Positions 52,272-61,364 of a DNA stretch of 64,000 nt are shown here, piece by piece (the first letter of the stretch is position 1; each line of letters starts with the position of its first letter). The notes under the pieces are model-generated. The model was not told where the DNA came from and searched no databases. It saw only the letters and a list, made by a program, of their open reading frames with translations. The position numbers and the translations under genes were made by a program. The stretch is taken from positions 1 through 64,000 of the forward strand of contig NZ_MUGW01000030.1 of NCBI RefSeq assembly GCF_002217285.1, in the 5' to 3' direction. The stretch comes from Flavobacterium hercynium. GTDB lineage: Bacteria > Bacteroidota > Bacteroidia > Flavobacteriales > Flavobacteriaceae.

Positions 52272-53366
52272 ATGAAATCAATTAACCTTATTGCACTACT
52301 TTTATTTTGCACTTGTACGACTTACACTTTTGCACAAAAAAGTAAAAAAATGGACATTATCGCTTACTACACAGGCGACAGCAAATTAATCGACGAATAC
52401 GAAGTCAACAAACTAAATCAAATTATCTTTAGTTTCTCTCATTTAAAAGATGGAAAACTAAGCATCGACTCTCCTAAGGATTCTCTTACTATTAAACATT
52501 TAGTTTCTTTAAAAGCAAAAAATCCGCAATTAAAAATTATCCTTTCGCTTGGCGGATGGGGAGGCTGTGAACCTTGCTCTGCTGCATTTTCAACAGCTGA
52601 CGGAAGATTGACTTTCGCAAAATCAGTTAAGGAATTGAGTGATTATTTTAAAGTAGACGGTTTAGATTTAGATTGGGAATATCCTGCAATTGAAGGTCTT
52701 CCTGGACATTTGTTTCAACCAGCAGACAAATCTAACTTTACAGAACTTGTAAAAATCTTACGTTCAACGTTAGGAAAAAAATACGAATTGAGCTTTGCAG
52801 CCGGAGGTTTCCAAAAATATCTGGATGAATCGATTGACTGGAAAACTGTAGCTCCTTTAGTAAATCGCATCAACATTATGAGTTATGATTTAGTAAACGG
52901 ATATTCTACTGTTACAGGTCACCACACACCATTGTATAGCACAAATGATAAAGAGGAATCAACAGATAAAGCGGTAACGTTTTTACTTAAACAAGGCGTT
53001 CCTGCTGAAAAATTAATTATCGGCGGTGCATTTTATTCCAGAACATGGAAAAATGTAGCAAATATCAATAATGGATTGTATCAGTCTGGTGAACATATAG
53101 AAGGTGTTAATTTTAAAGACTTTGCTGCAACGTATACAGAAGCTAACGGATGGAAATATTTCTATGATAAAAAAGCACAAGCTCCGTATTGGTACAATGA
53201 AAAAACAAAAACATTTGCAACTTCAGATGATTTAACTTCCATAAAAGCTAAAGCGGAATATGTAAAAGCTAAAAAATTGGGTGGAATTATGTTCTGGGAA
53301 CTTACTCTTGACAAACCAACTGACGGAATGGTAAAAGCAATTTACGACGTAAAAACAGCTAAATAA
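52272..53366 (+). CDS. secreted GH18 chitinase-like glycosidase
   Basis: This 364-residue protein has a signal peptide (MKSINLIALLLFCTCTTYTFAQ). It is one GH18 TIM barrel: SLGGWGG at 92-98 and the catalytic VDGLDLDWEYP with the acid/base E136. Further motifs are NIMSYDLVNGYS (substrate-assisting Asp/Tyr) and IMFWELTLDKPTDGMV near the C-terminus. Family members hydrolyse chitin or N-acetylglucosamine-containing glycans. No carbohydrate-binding or T9SS domain is attached, so it may stay in the periplasm. A promoter-like TATATTTA precedes the gene by about 33 bases. It has its own terminator. Confidence 0.9.
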   Translation: MKSINLIALLLFCTCTTYTFAQKSKKMDIIAYYTGDSKLIDEYEVNKLNQIIFSFSHLKDGKLSIDSPKDSLTIKHLVSLKAKNPQLKIILSLGGWGGCEPCSAAFSTADGRLTFAKSVKELSDYFKVDGLDLDWEYPAIEGLPGHLFQPADKSNFTELVKILRSTLGKKYELSFAAGGFQKYLDESIDWKTVAPLVNRINIMSYDLVNGYSTVTGHHTPLYSTNDKEESTDKAVTFLLKQGVPAEKLIIGGAFYSRTWKNVANINNGLYQSGEHIEGVNFKDFAATYTEANGWKYFYDKKAQAPYWYNEKTKTFATSDDLTSIKAKAEYVKAKKLGGIMFWELTLDKPTDGMVKAIYDVKTAK

Positions 53367-53385
53367 TATAACGTCAAATTATAAA

Positions 53386-53424
53386 AAACGGGAACTATCT
53401 TAAAAAAGACAGTTCCCATTTTTG
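53386..53424 (+). terminator. terminator after the chitinase gene
   Basis: GGGAACTATCTT and AAGACAGTTCCC pair with one mismatch and are followed by T-rich sequence. It may also serve the convergent DUF4251 gene. Confidence 0.8.
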
Positions 53425-53438
53425 TTTGTTATAATTTT

Positions 53439-53954
53439 TTAATCCTTTTTTGGTTCAGGAGCTCTAATATGCCCAGTATACGATATTGGAACACGATTGT
53501 TGCTATTTATCGAAAGTGTCGTTCCTCCGTCATAAAAGACAGCAAAAAACAGATTGTAAACATCATCCTTCCCTTTTACTGTAGCTTTGATCGAATACGA
53601 TTTATTATTTTTCTCTACTTTTATATTTTCCGGCTTTCCTTCAAACTTAATTCCGCCATCACCACCATAAGGCACATAAAAAGCACGTCCAAAAAAAGGT
53701 AAATCGCACTTTACAATTTCCGGACTCAAGGACAAATAATGTCTATTATAATCTAAATAGATCATTCTGCCACTTTGCGGCATTACATACTCAGCATCAA
53801 AAACAAAATTACCTGAATCTACTAAAGCTTCGGTTTCTTTTTGTTTTTGAAGTTCTTTTGCTGCTTTTAACTCCTTTTTCGTTTTTTCCTGAGAAAAACA
53901 CGAAATAGTAATAAGCAAACAGAACACTACTAAAATTGATACTTTATCTTTCAT
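53439..53954 (-). CDS. exported DUF4251 protein
   Basis: This 171-residue protein has a signal peptide (VSILVVFCLLITISCFSQ). A helical stretch rich in K and E follows, then the DUF4251 core: VDSGNFVFDAEYVMPQSGRMIYLDYNRHYLSLSPEIVKCDLPFFGRAFYVPYGGDGGIKFEG. DUF4251 proteins are common in Bacteroidetes, have a small beta-barrel fold and have no proven function. It is 50 bases downstream of the META-domain gene on the same strand. Confidence 0.75.
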   Translation of the reverse strand: MKDKVSILVVFCLLITISCFSQEKTKKELKAAKELQKQKETEALVDSGNFVFDAEYVMPQSGRMIYLDYNRHYLSLSPEIVKCDLPFFGRAFYVPYGGDGGIKFEGKPENIKVEKNNKSYSIKATVKGKDDVYNLFFAVFYDGGTTLSINSNNRVPISYTGHIRAPEPKKD

Positions 53955-54004
53955 AAATACATTTTAACAGAGTTACAATATTATAATCCGAACGAAAAGT
54001 TGAT

Positions 54005-54439
54005 CTATTTTCTGGTAAAACGCATCGTAGCAATATCTCCAGAAATAAGGTTCAGTGTTTTACCATCCTCTGTAATAGCATAAGTATCTGCTTTTTGTAA
54101 GGTACTCATAAAAACCTGTTCTCCCTGACCATCTCCACACATCATTTTTGTCATCATCATCGGTTGAGTAAGGTCAACTTTATTACCATCTACAGTAAAT
54201 TGACCACTAAACGAGTTACAACTACTATTCCCAGAAACTCTATTTTCTTTTAAGTCAAAAGTAATTACTGGTTTTTTATTTGGGTACAAACCATCAAATG
54301 CAATTCTTGGTCCGGTTACATAATTTAGTTCCCATGTTCCGGCAAGTGTCGCTGCCGAAGCTTCTTTTTTACACTTAAAAACATTGCACGAAACCATTAC
54401 TGCGCCTAGCAAAAATATCGCTATTATACTCTTTTTCAT
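54005..54439 (-). CDS. META-domain lipoprotein (HslJ-like)
   Basis: This 144-residue protein begins with a lipoprotein signal (AVMVSCNVF, lipobox cysteine near residue 18). A single META domain follows: LAGTWELNYVTG...GNSSCNSFSGQFTVDGNKVDL...MCGDGQGEQVF and TLNLISGDIATMRFTRK. The CNSFSG turn and the C-x-x motif are typical of HslJ, which is linked to heat shock and novobiocin tolerance in E. coli. It should be anchored in the outer or inner membrane facing the periplasm. Confidence 0.82.
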   Translation of the reverse strand: MKKSIIAIFLLGAVMVSCNVFKCKKEASAATLAGTWELNYVTGPRIAFDGLYPNKKPVITFDLKENRVSGNSSCNSFSGQFTVDGNKVDLTQPMMMTKMMCGDGQGEQVFMSTLQKADTYAITEDGKTLNLISGDIATMRFTRK

Positions 54440-54653
54440 AATTTTACAGTTTTAAATTAAACAGAATTAATTACACATTTTTTTAATTCCTGCGTAATTT
54501 TCCCATACTAAGTTACGTAATATTCTCTGTGTTGGTGTATAAAATCGAATCAAATCACAGGAGAATAGTTTTGCTTTTTTTTAACTTTTGCTCTCCGTGA
54601 TATCGGTGTTTTTATGTTAAATTTACTTAACAATAAATTTAAAAGTCTTTAAG

Positions 54654-55181
54654 ATGAAAAAAGTAATAGTTTCTTTCGCTATAATTACAGCCTTAATCAT
54701 TGGCTGTAAGACCAATACAAAATCAGGTGATGCAAAAAACCTAACCGTTTCTCTAGAACCAAAAAGTAACAGTTCTGTACTGGGAACTGCAACATTTACG
54801 GAGAAAGATGGTAAAGTAACGTTCATTGCAAAAATGGCTGGTTTAACTCCCGGAGTACACGCTATTCACATTCACGAAAAATCAGATTGCAGTTCTGCTG
54901 ACGGAAGTTCTGCAGGCGGACACTGGAATCCAACCTTCAAAAAACATGGTAAATGGGGAGTTGCTGAATACCACAAAGGTGATATTGGTAACTTTATTGC
55001 AGACGCAAAAGGCAATGGAACCATTACACTAACGACTAACGAATGGTGTATTGGCTGTGAGGATGAAACAAAAAATATCTTAGGAAAAGGATTAATTGTT
55101 CATCAGGGAACAGATGATTTTACTACTCAGCCTACAGGAGATGCAGGAGGAAGAGTCGCTTGTGCAGGAATAATCAAATAA
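54654..55181 (+). CDS. sodC: Cu/Zn superoxide dismutase lipoprotein
   Basis: This is a 175-residue SodC. The lipobox IIGC ends at C18, so it is likely membrane-anchored in the periplasm. Copper and zinc ligands are visible as HIH at 72-74, SAGGHWNP (H90), KKHG (H98), H107 and VHQGTDDF further on. Two cysteines flank the metal loop (C79 and the C-terminal AC of GGRVACAG), forming the conserved disulfide. It converts superoxide to peroxide and oxygen. The gene stands alone between a divergent META gene and its own terminator. It complements the peroxide defence genes at 59-61 kb. Confidence 0.92.
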   Translation: MKKVIVSFAIITALIIGCKTNTKSGDAKNLTVSLEPKSNSSVLGTATFTEKDGKVTFIAKMAGLTPGVHAIHIHEKSDCSSADGSSAGGHWNPTFKKHGKWGVAEYHKGDIGNFIADAKGNGTITLTTNEWCIGCEDETKNILGKGLIVHQGTDDFTTQPTGDAGGRVACAGIIK

Positions 55182-55188
55182 AAAACAC

Positions 55189-55228
55189 AATAACCACTAT
55201 TTTTTCTAAAAACTAGTGGTTATTTCAT
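55189..55228 (+). terminator. terminator after sodC
   Basis: AATAACCACTA and TAGTGGTTATT form a perfect 11-base stem and are followed by a short T-rich stretch. Confidence 0.78.
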
Positions 55229-55258
55229 TTAAAAAATAATCTTAACACAAGAAAAAGA

Positions 55259-55266
55259 TATCTTTG
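55259..55266 (+). promoter_or_regulatory. -7 box of the LETM1-related gene
   Basis: TATCTTTG matches TAnnTTTG and lies 20 bases before the start codon. Confidence 0.5.
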
Positions 55267-55285
55267 CACCCTCAAATTCAAATTA

Positions 55286-56488
55286 ATGATTAACCCGTCG
55301 GCATCCGGTTGGATAGATAAATTTTTTAGTGACCAAAAACTTTCAGAAGCAATTCCTTTTGAAAGTACGGACTCCTTTTACTTTAAAGTTAGAGAGACTG
55401 GCTTTATCTATGGTCATATTATTGACATCGATTCACAAATTCCAATTACTATAAAAGGCTGGTTTAAAACCGAAATTTCCAAAGTTGCCTTATTAAATAC
55501 TTTATACGGCGTTTTTTGTTTAGAGAAAAGAAGCTCTGAACCTAGAAATTTTATTACGGAGGTTTTGAAATTTTACAAAGAAATGAATCCGGAAGGTTTT
55601 AGTTTGTTTAAAATTTTATTACCAAAAGAAGCTCCTTCTCTGGCCTTAGAAAATATAATTGACCAACGCGTTCAAACGAATGACAGCATTGTCAGTAAAA
55701 ACTTTTCGCATTTGGTAACCAATGCATTATTGTTTATTGATGTTTTAGCTTTTAGACAATATTTGGTTCATGGCGAAATTCCGGAAAAGTACCTGAAACG
55801 AATTGAAGAAACAGTACTTGGTATTGTAGCACTTGCTTTAAAAACAAAAACAGTAAAATCACAGCATGATGATTTATTAATTAAACTTTTTGAAGCTTCT
55901 ATACGCTATTCTAAATTTTCAAAAGTTACTGTTGATACGTTAGAAACTTTGCAATTGGATTATTTTAATAATAAATTAGAACAATATTATCTGATCGACA
56001 TGGCCGGAATGGCTTTATGGAGCGACGGTGTTGTAGAAAATGAGGAAGCTTATTTTTTATACTCTTTAGGATCAATGATGAATGTTTCTGATGATTTTGT
56101 TACTAAAAGTATAGATACGACCAATACTTTTATTACGACGCACAAAAAGAAAATCCCATACTTTAATTATTCAAATCCTGTAAAGCATTTTTACGACCAA
56201 ATGACACACAGCGTTGTTAAATTGATTGTAAGAAACAAAAACAGATTAATTAAGGAAATTATTCAGAGTAAAGAATTAATGGTTTTATTAGCTTACTCTA
56301 CAACAAGAGATTTGGATGCTAAAGAAAAGAAAAAAGTAAAAAAACAACTTTTGGATATCTGTAAAACGATTCCATCACTTACCATATTTTTACTTCCGGG
56401 CGGTAGTTTATTGTTGCCTATTCTGATTAAGTTTATTCCAACTTTATTACCATCGGCGTTCAATGAAAATCTGGACGATAACGAATAA
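55286..56488 (+). CDS. LETM1-related protein
   Basis: This 400-residue protein has no cleavable signal. Most of it is helical. The C-terminal 60 residues, KKKVKKQLLDICKTIPSLTIFLLPGGSLLLPILIKFIPTLLPSAF, match the conserved core of LETM1-like proteins and of the family annotated in Flavobacteria as LETM1-related and biofilm-associated. LLPGGSLLLPILIKF may insert into the membrane. A middle segment, IDMAGMALWSDGVVENEEAYFLYSLG, resembles TerB-like helical folds. Ion exchange, as in mitochondrial LETM1, is not established for bacteria. It is monocistronic with its own promoter and terminator. Confidence 0.72.
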   Translation: MINPSASGWIDKFFSDQKLSEAIPFESTDSFYFKVRETGFIYGHIIDIDSQIPITIKGWFKTEISKVALLNTLYGVFCLEKRSSEPRNFITEVLKFYKEMNPEGFSLFKILLPKEAPSLALENIIDQRVQTNDSIVSKNFSHLVTNALLFIDVLAFRQYLVHGEIPEKYLKRIEETVLGIVALALKTKTVKSQHDDLLIKLFEASIRYSKFSKVTVDTLETLQLDYFNNKLEQYYLIDMAGMALWSDGVVENEEAYFLYSLGSMMNVSDDFVTKSIDTTNTFITTHKKKIPYFNYSNPVKHFYDQMTHSVVKLIVRNKNRLIKEIIQSKELMVLLAYSTTRDLDAKEKKKVKKQLLDICKTIPSLTIFLLPGGSLLLPILIKFIPTLLPSAFNENLDDNE

Positions 56489-56491
56489 AAA

Positions 56492-56518
56492 AAAATCGCC
56501 TTTCGGCGATTTTTTTTA
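56492..56518. terminator. terminator after the LETM1-related gene
   Basis: AAAATCGCC-TTTC-GGCGATTTT is a tight tetraloop hairpin with A residues on one side and T residues on the other, so it can stop transcription from both strands. Confidence 0.88.
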
Positions 56519-56534
56519 TTTATAGTTTTATAGA

Positions 56535-57170
56535 TTACAAATCTAATTGATACACTGCATCCAGTTCATCATTAGAGCTAATGGTTACATTAAGATCAGT
56601 AACAAAACCGGAATTCAATCCGTATACCCAACCGTGTAACATTAAGCCCTGACCGTTTTTCCATGCACCTTGTACGATAGAAGTTTTAGCCAGATTGTAA
56701 ACTTGTTCTTTAGCGTTTATTTCTACAAATGCATTAAAACGTTCTGTTTCATCTTCAATTGAATTAAGATATTTATCGTGAAGACGGTATTCATCTTTAA
56801 TATGACGAATCCAGTTATCGATGATACCAACTGATTGATTTCCCATTGCTGCTTTCACACCACCACATCCATAATGTCCGCAAACAATAACATGTTTTAC
56901 CTTTAATACGTTTACTGCATAATCCAGAACACTCAACATATTCATATCAGAGTGCACAACCATATTAGCAATATTACGGTGCACAAAAACTTCTCCTGGT
57001 TTTGCTCCAATAATTTCATTTGCAGGAACACGGCTATCAGAACATCCAATCCATAATAATGGTGGTGTTTGTCCTTTGGCTAAATCTGCGAAATAATTAG
57101 GATCCTTTGCTAATGATTGCTCAACCCACTTTTTGTTGTTTTCTAATATTTGTTTATAAAACTCTTTCAT
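56535..57170 (-). CDS. can: beta-carbonic anhydrase
   Basis: This is a 211-residue zinc enzyme interconverting CO2 and bicarbonate. The zinc ligands and catalytic dyad are C43, D45 and R47 (CSDSRVP), H99 and C102 (HYGCGG). It follows a SulP transporter gene by 120 bases on the same strand, a pairing also seen for bicarbonate uptake systems. Together they may supply bicarbonate for carboxylations. Length and motifs are normal for the Can/CynT class. Confidence 0.93.
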   Translation of the reverse strand: MKEFYKQILENNKKWVEQSLAKDPNYFADLAKGQTPPLLWIGCSDSRVPANEIIGAKPGEVFVHRNIANMVVHSDMNMLSVLDYAVNVLKVKHVIVCGHYGCGGVKAAMGNQSVGIIDNWIRHIKDEYRLHDKYLNSIEDETERFNAFVEINAKEQVYNLAKTSIVQGAWKNGQGLMLHGWVYGLNSGFVTDLNVTISSNDELDAVYQLDL

Positions 57171-57290
57171 TCTTTGTTGTTTTTTTTAGATAGATTTTAC
57201 GTTTTGACAAAACATTTCAAAACATAAGTTTCTCGTAAAGTTACCTAAATTTTAATATAATTCGCAAGACGTAAATCTTATATTTTTTGT

Positions 57291-58943
57291 TTATTCGAAA
57301 TCTTCTTTGTTTATTTCCCTTTGCACCAATTCTCTTTTTGCCACATCATAGTAATGTTCAATCTTTACATGATTACTGCCTTCAGGAGAGTTTTCTAATT
57401 CGTATGCGTCTTTAAAACCTTTTAGTTTTACCTTGATATTATCATCGACAGCGCGGGTTTCTTTAAACTCACGAATCAAATCAAGAACATCATGAGCGAT
57501 ATATTCTGTATCCTCTGCATTGATAATAACTTTTGAATTTTCAGGAATCTCGCCTAATGTAGTTTTAATAGCTGCTTTGTTCAAAAATGAAACTTCTTGA
57601 GCCAAATCAATATGAATAACGTCTCCATCTTCATATTCTTCCTTTTTAAAACTGTAAGCTCGTTTTAAATTTCCTCTCAAAACAAAAATAACACTGATAA
57701 TAATACCCAAAGCAACTCCTTTAAGTAAATCTGTTGCCACAACAAACACTAACGTAGCGATAAAAGGTATAAATTGATATTTTCCTTTTAGCCAAAAATG
57801 AATGAAGGTTGCGGGTTTTGCTAATTTATAACCAACCAAAATCAGTACTGTAGCTAAAGTTGCTAATGGAATTCTGTTTAATAAAGTTGGAATACTAAGT
57901 ACACTTACCAATAAAAGAACACCATGTATAATGGCTGACATTTTAGATTTAGCACCTGCATTATTATTTGCTGATGATCTCACCACTACAGATGTCATTG
58001 GTAAACCACCTAAAAGTGAACTCACAATATTACCAAGCCCTTGCGCTTTAAGTTCTACATTAGTATCGGTATATCTTTTTTGTACATCCATTCTATCAGA
58101 GGCTTCAATACATAACAAAGTTTCTATAGAAGCAACTATCGCAATTGTGATACCCACAACCCAGACTTTTGGATTGGTAACGGCAGCAAAATTTGGTGTA
58201 ATAATAATAGATTTAAATTCCTCAAAAGATTGCGGAACCGGCAAAGAAACCAAATGATCTTTTACTATTGCCAACGGGCTTTCTGTTCTGATGAAAAATT
58301 CATTTAAAACAATTCCGGCAGCAACAGCAACAAGTGCTCCCGGTACTAATTTTAAATTCTTTAAAAACCCTATTTTCTCCCATGAAATTAAAATGGCGAA
58401 TGAAACTAAGGAAATTACAACAGCGCCTAAGTTGATATGATTCACTACATCGAAGAGAAAAGAAAAAGAATTACTTCCATCCTTTTGAAGAAAAGCCTGA
58501 TCTCCTTCAAAATCAGCATCGTAACCAAAAGCATGTGGAAGCTGTTTTAAAATGATAATAATTCCAATACCTGCTAGCATTCCTTCGATAACATTGGTAG
58601 GGAAATAATTCGAAATACTTCCGGCTTTTAAAAACCCTAACCCTAATTGTATAGCTCCAGCAATAAAAACAGACATTAAAAACACATCAAAAGCGCCCAA
58701 ATCGGTAATAGCTGTTAAAATAATAGCCGTTAAACCCGCGGCAGGACCGGAAACACTAATATGCGACTGACTTAAGTAACCTACTACGATACCGCCAATA
58801 ACACCTGCAATAATTCCTGAAAACAATGGAGCTCCTGAGGCCAATGCAATACCTAAACATAGTGGAAGCGCCACTAAAAAAACGACTAAACCTGATGCAA
58901 AATCAGATTTAAGGTTGGCAAAAAGATTAATTTTTTTTGTCAT
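57291..58943 (-). CDS. SulP-family anion transporter (probable bicarbonate uptake)
   Basis: This 550-residue membrane protein has about 10-14 transmembrane segments. The SulP core starts FASGLVVFLVALPLCLGIALASGAP and continues with SVSGPAAGLTAIIL and the ETLLCIEASDRMDVQKRYTDTNVELKAQGLGNIVSSLLGGLPMTSVVVRSSAN region. The C-terminal 110 residues form a STAS domain (GDVIHIDLAQEVSFLNKAAIKTTLGEIPENSKVIINAEDTEYI). SulP members move sulfate, bicarbonate or other anions. The adjacent carbonic anhydrase makes bicarbonate the most likely substrate, though this is context-based. Sodium coupling is not tested by the sequence. Confidence 0.88.
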   Translation of the reverse strand: MTKKINLFANLKSDFASGLVVFLVALPLCLGIALASGAPLFSGIIAGVIGGIVVGYLSQSHISVSGPAAGLTAIILTAITDLGAFDVFLMSVFIAGAIQLGLGFLKAGSISNYFPTNVIEGMLAGIGIIIILKQLPHAFGYDADFEGDQAFLQKDGSNSFSFLFDVVNHINLGAVVISLVSFAILISWEKIGFLKNLKLVPGALVAVAAGIVLNEFFIRTESPLAIVKDHLVSLPVPQSFEEFKSIIITPNFAAVTNPKVWVVGITIAIVASIETLLCIEASDRMDVQKRYTDTNVELKAQGLGNIVSSLLGGLPMTSVVVRSSANNNAGAKSKMSAIIHGVLLLVSVLSIPTLLNRIPLATLATVLILVGYKLAKPATFIHFWLKGKYQFIPFIATLVFVVATDLLKGVALGIIISVIFVLRGNLKRAYSFKKEEYEDGDVIHIDLAQEVSFLNKAAIKTTLGEIPENSKVIINAEDTEYIAHDVLDLIREFKETRAVDDNIKVKLKGFKDAYELENSPEGSNHVKIEHYYDVAKRELVQREINKEDFE

Positions 58944-59020
58944 AATTCAATACTAAAATTTGATAAATAAAGGGGAACCATGCTTACAATAAACATAGTT
59001 TTTTTTAACAATCGGAAGTA

Positions 59021-59305
59021 TTATGACAAGTTGGGCGGCGGAGCAAATATAGTTGCGGAAATGGAATCTAATTTCACAGTATTTTGTGACACTATAGTTT
59101 CTTTTTTAATACAAACAGGCATTACAATTTCATGTTGAAATATTGCAGGATAAACAGCAGCTTTAAGTTCTTTATGCGAATGCTCTTCTTCAGCAAAACT
59201 AAAGAACACAGACGTATCATTACTTTCCTTCATTACCGTTACAATCGTCGGTGTAGACAGAAAAGCAATAAATATAAATAACAATATACGAGCGACCTGT
59301 TTCAT
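59021..59305 (-). CDS. small membrane-anchored protein upstream of the SulP gene
   Basis: This 94-residue protein has an N-terminal hydrophobic segment (ILLFIFIAFLSTPTIVTVM) and a histidine/glutamate patch, FAEEEHSHKELK. No family is recognised. The C-terminus ends in APPPNLS. It is 77 bases upstream of the SulP gene, same strand, and could be part of that transcript. The His-rich patch might bind metal, but this is a weak hint. Confidence 0.55.
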   Translation of the reverse strand: MKQVARILLFIFIAFLSTPTIVTVMKESNDTSVFFSFAEEEHSHKELKAAVYPAIFQHEIVMPVCIKKETIVSQNTVKLDSISATIFAPPPNLS

Positions 59306-59378
59306 TGTAGCAAAAATAGCGTTAAAGCAATAAATTCAATGCGCGAATGCAAAAATTTTTATCAAATTTAACAAACAT

Positions 59379-59420
59379 AAAAAAAGCAGAATGTCAGCTG
59401 GCTGACATTCTGCTTTTTTT
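59379..59420. terminator. terminator after dps
   Basis: AAAAGCAGAATGTCAGC and its complement form a 17-base stem with a two-base turn, with A and T runs on either side. On the minus strand it ends dps; it works equally from the other strand. Confidence 0.9.
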
Positions 59421-59436
59421 TAATATAATCAGTGTT

Positions 59437-59916
59437 TTATAGTTCCTCTTCTAACCATGCATTCATCATCCAGATGGTTTTTTCCTGTTCAGCAATAAAG
59501 TCGCTCATCATAGAATTTGTTCCCTCATCTCCAGCGTCTCCGGCTTTAGTCAAAATACCTCTTTCAATTTTTAATAAATCAGATAAAGAATGTACTATTA
59601 ACTGAACTGCTTTCTCATCGTTAGATATATTTTTTCCAACAGTTAATTTATTATTTGAAATATAATCTTCAAAAGTATGTAATGGAGTTCCTCCTATTGT
59701 TAATACTCTTTCTGCAATCATATCTATTTTTAATTGTGAATCTGTATAAAGCTCTTCAAATTTAACGTGCAAATCAAAAAATCGTTTCCCACGAATGTTC
59801 CAGTGAATCCCTCTTAAATTTTGATAATATACTTGAAAATTGGACAACAAAATGTTCAATTCTTTAACTAACAACTCTGACTCTTTTACAGGTAATCCTA
59901 AAATATTTGTTTTCAT
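59437..59916 (-). CDS. dps: Dps-like DNA-protecting ferritin
   Basis: This is a 159-residue four-helix-bundle protein. The inter-subunit ferroxidase site is visible in LRGIHWNIRGKRFFDLHVKFEELY (H37-W and the following D and E) and QLKIDMIAERVLTIGG. Dps dodecamers oxidise Fe(II) with peroxide, store it, and can shield DNA. It is divergent from oxyR with a 108-base gap, and OxyR-type control is likely by precedent. The -7 box TAAATTTG lies at 59945-59952. Confidence 0.92.
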   Translation of the reverse strand: MKTNILGLPVKESELLVKELNILLSNFQVYYQNLRGIHWNIRGKRFFDLHVKFEELYTDSQLKIDMIAERVLTIGGTPLHTFEDYISNNKLTVGKNISNDEKAVQLIVHSLSDLLKIERGILTKAGDAGDEGTNSMMSDFIAEQEKTIWMMNAWLEEEL

Positions 59917-59944
59917 TATAATTGTATTTTACAGTATGTTACTA

Positions 59945-60004
59945 CAAATTTAAAATAAATTGGTCGAAAATATTATAAATAAAAATTATATTTTGTTATT
60001 TTTG
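59945..60004. promoter_or_regulatory. divergent dps and oxyR promoters
   Basis: TAAATTTG on the minus strand (59952-59945) for dps and TATTTTTG on the plus strand (59997-60004) for oxyR both match TAnnTTTG. Neither has an exact -33 TTG at 20 bases. The A/T-rich 44 bases between are the natural place for an OxyR site. Confidence 0.5.
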
Positions 60005-60024
60005 CATCAAAAAATACTATCAAA

Positions 60025-60966
60025 ATGACGATCACTCAATTACAATATGTGTTAGCTGTTGCAGAACATAAAAATTTCACACTTGCTGCTGAAAAATGTT
60101 TTGTAACCCAGCCTACCTTAAGTATGCAAATTCAAAAAATTGAAGAAGAACTTAATATTTTAATTTTTGACAGAACTAAAAAACCTATTCAGCTTACAGA
60201 AATTGGTCAGAAAATTGTAAATCAGGCTAAAAATATAGTTAACGAAGCAGATCGAATTAAAGATATTGTGGAGCAGCAAAAAGGTTTTATTGGCGGAGAA
60301 TTTCGTTTAGGAATTATCCCTACGATTATGCCAACGCTTCTACCGATGTTTTTAAATAATTTTATAAAAAAATATCCAAAAGTAAAACTCTTGATAGAGG
60401 AACTTAATACAGATGAAATCATTTTAAAACTTAAAAACGGACATCTTGATGCTGCAATTGCAGCTACTCCGCTTGAAGATGAAAAGATTAAGGAGATTGT
60501 TTTGTATTTTGAGCCTTTTGTTGCTTACATCCCGGAACATCATTCTAGCTTTCAAAAAGAAGAAATCGAAGTTTCTGATTTAAACATTAATGAAATTTTA
60601 TTATTACAGGATGGACATTGTTTTAGAGACGGAATTTTAAATTTATGCAAACATGGTTCTGATGCTGATCAGAATAATTTTCAGATTCAAAGCGGAAGTT
60701 TTGAAACGCTGATTAAATTGGCTGATGAAGGTTTAGGCACAACATTATTACCGTATTTACATACGCTTGATTTAAAAGATGCTGATAAATTAAAATTACG
60801 CAACTTCAAGGAACCTAAACCTGCTCGTGAAGTAAGTTTAATTTTCCCTAAAAGCGAATTAAAAATGCATATTATCGATGCACTTCGATCGACAATCGCC
60901 GGAGTGGTAAAAGGAGCAATCGTTTTCCAGAATGTTCAAATCATTAGTCCGCTACAAAAGAAATAA
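60025..60966 (+). CDS. oxyR: peroxide-sensing LysR regulator OxyR
   Basis: This 313-residue LysR-type regulator has an N-terminal winged HTH (residues 1-60: TITQLQYVLAVAEHKNFTLAAEKCFVTQPTLSMQIQKIEEEL). The ligand domain carries GHCFRDGILNLC, placing redox cysteines at C199 and C208 with the same spacing and numbering as E. coli OxyR. Peroxide would form the C199-C208 disulfide and turn the protein into an activator of genes such as dps. The divergent dps gene supports this. A strong terminator follows. Confidence 0.94.
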   Translation: MTITQLQYVLAVAEHKNFTLAAEKCFVTQPTLSMQIQKIEEELNILIFDRTKKPIQLTEIGQKIVNQAKNIVNEADRIKDIVEQQKGFIGGEFRLGIIPTIMPTLLPMFLNNFIKKYPKVKLLIEELNTDEIILKLKNGHLDAAIAATPLEDEKIKEIVLYFEPFVAYIPEHHSSFQKEEIEVSDLNINEILLLQDGHCFRDGILNLCKHGSDADQNNFQIQSGSFETLIKLADEGLGTTLLPYLHTLDLKDADKLKLRNFKEPKPAREVSLIFPKSELKMHIIDALRSTIAGVVKGAIVFQNVQIISPLQKK

Positions 60967-60972
60967 TACTAA

Positions 60973-61003
60973 AAAAGGAGCCAAAATTTGGCTCCTTTTT
61001 TTA
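60973..61003. terminator. shared terminator between oxyR and the 65-residue gene
   Basis: AAAAAGGAGCCAAA and TTTGGCTCCTTTTT form a perfect stem with T residues on the plus side. It overlaps the end of the convergent small gene and can stop both. Confidence 0.88.
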
Positions 61004-61198
61004 TACTTTGATGAGTAGTAGACTTTGCTCTAATTCTGGTTTTTCGATAATGAAATTCAATAACCATTCCTGCAACTGTTCCATTTCGTATGGTAACAGC
61101 GTTTTGATAGCTTTCTCTAATTCTTTACAGAAAAGTATCGGGTCGAAACTAACTCTTTCAAGTATTGATTTCGTGTAATCAAACATCATTTTTGACAT
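61001..61198 (-). CDS. small acidic helical protein, unknown function
   Basis: This 65-residue protein (MSKMMFDYTKSILERVSFD...) is mostly helical, with FCKELEKAIKTLLPYEMEQLQEWLLNF. It has no signal or cysteine motif. Its compact, regular sequence looks conserved, and small genes of this kind are frequent in Flavobacteria. No function is known to me. It is convergent with oxyR and shares its terminator. Confidence 0.65.
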   Translation of the reverse strand: MSKMMFDYTKSILERVSFDPILFCKELEKAIKTLLPYEMEQLQEWLLNFIIEKPELEQSLLLIKV

Positions 61199-61364
61199 AA
61201 TAAAATAAGATAATGGGGGTTCTTAATTTTTTAAACTCAGACCAAATTTAATCAAATACTTCAAATAAATTCAACATTTAACTTATTATTTTATAAATCC
61301 TATCTACGAATACGTTTTCTTAATATATATAGATCAATGTAGACTTATTCTAAATAACTCATTT

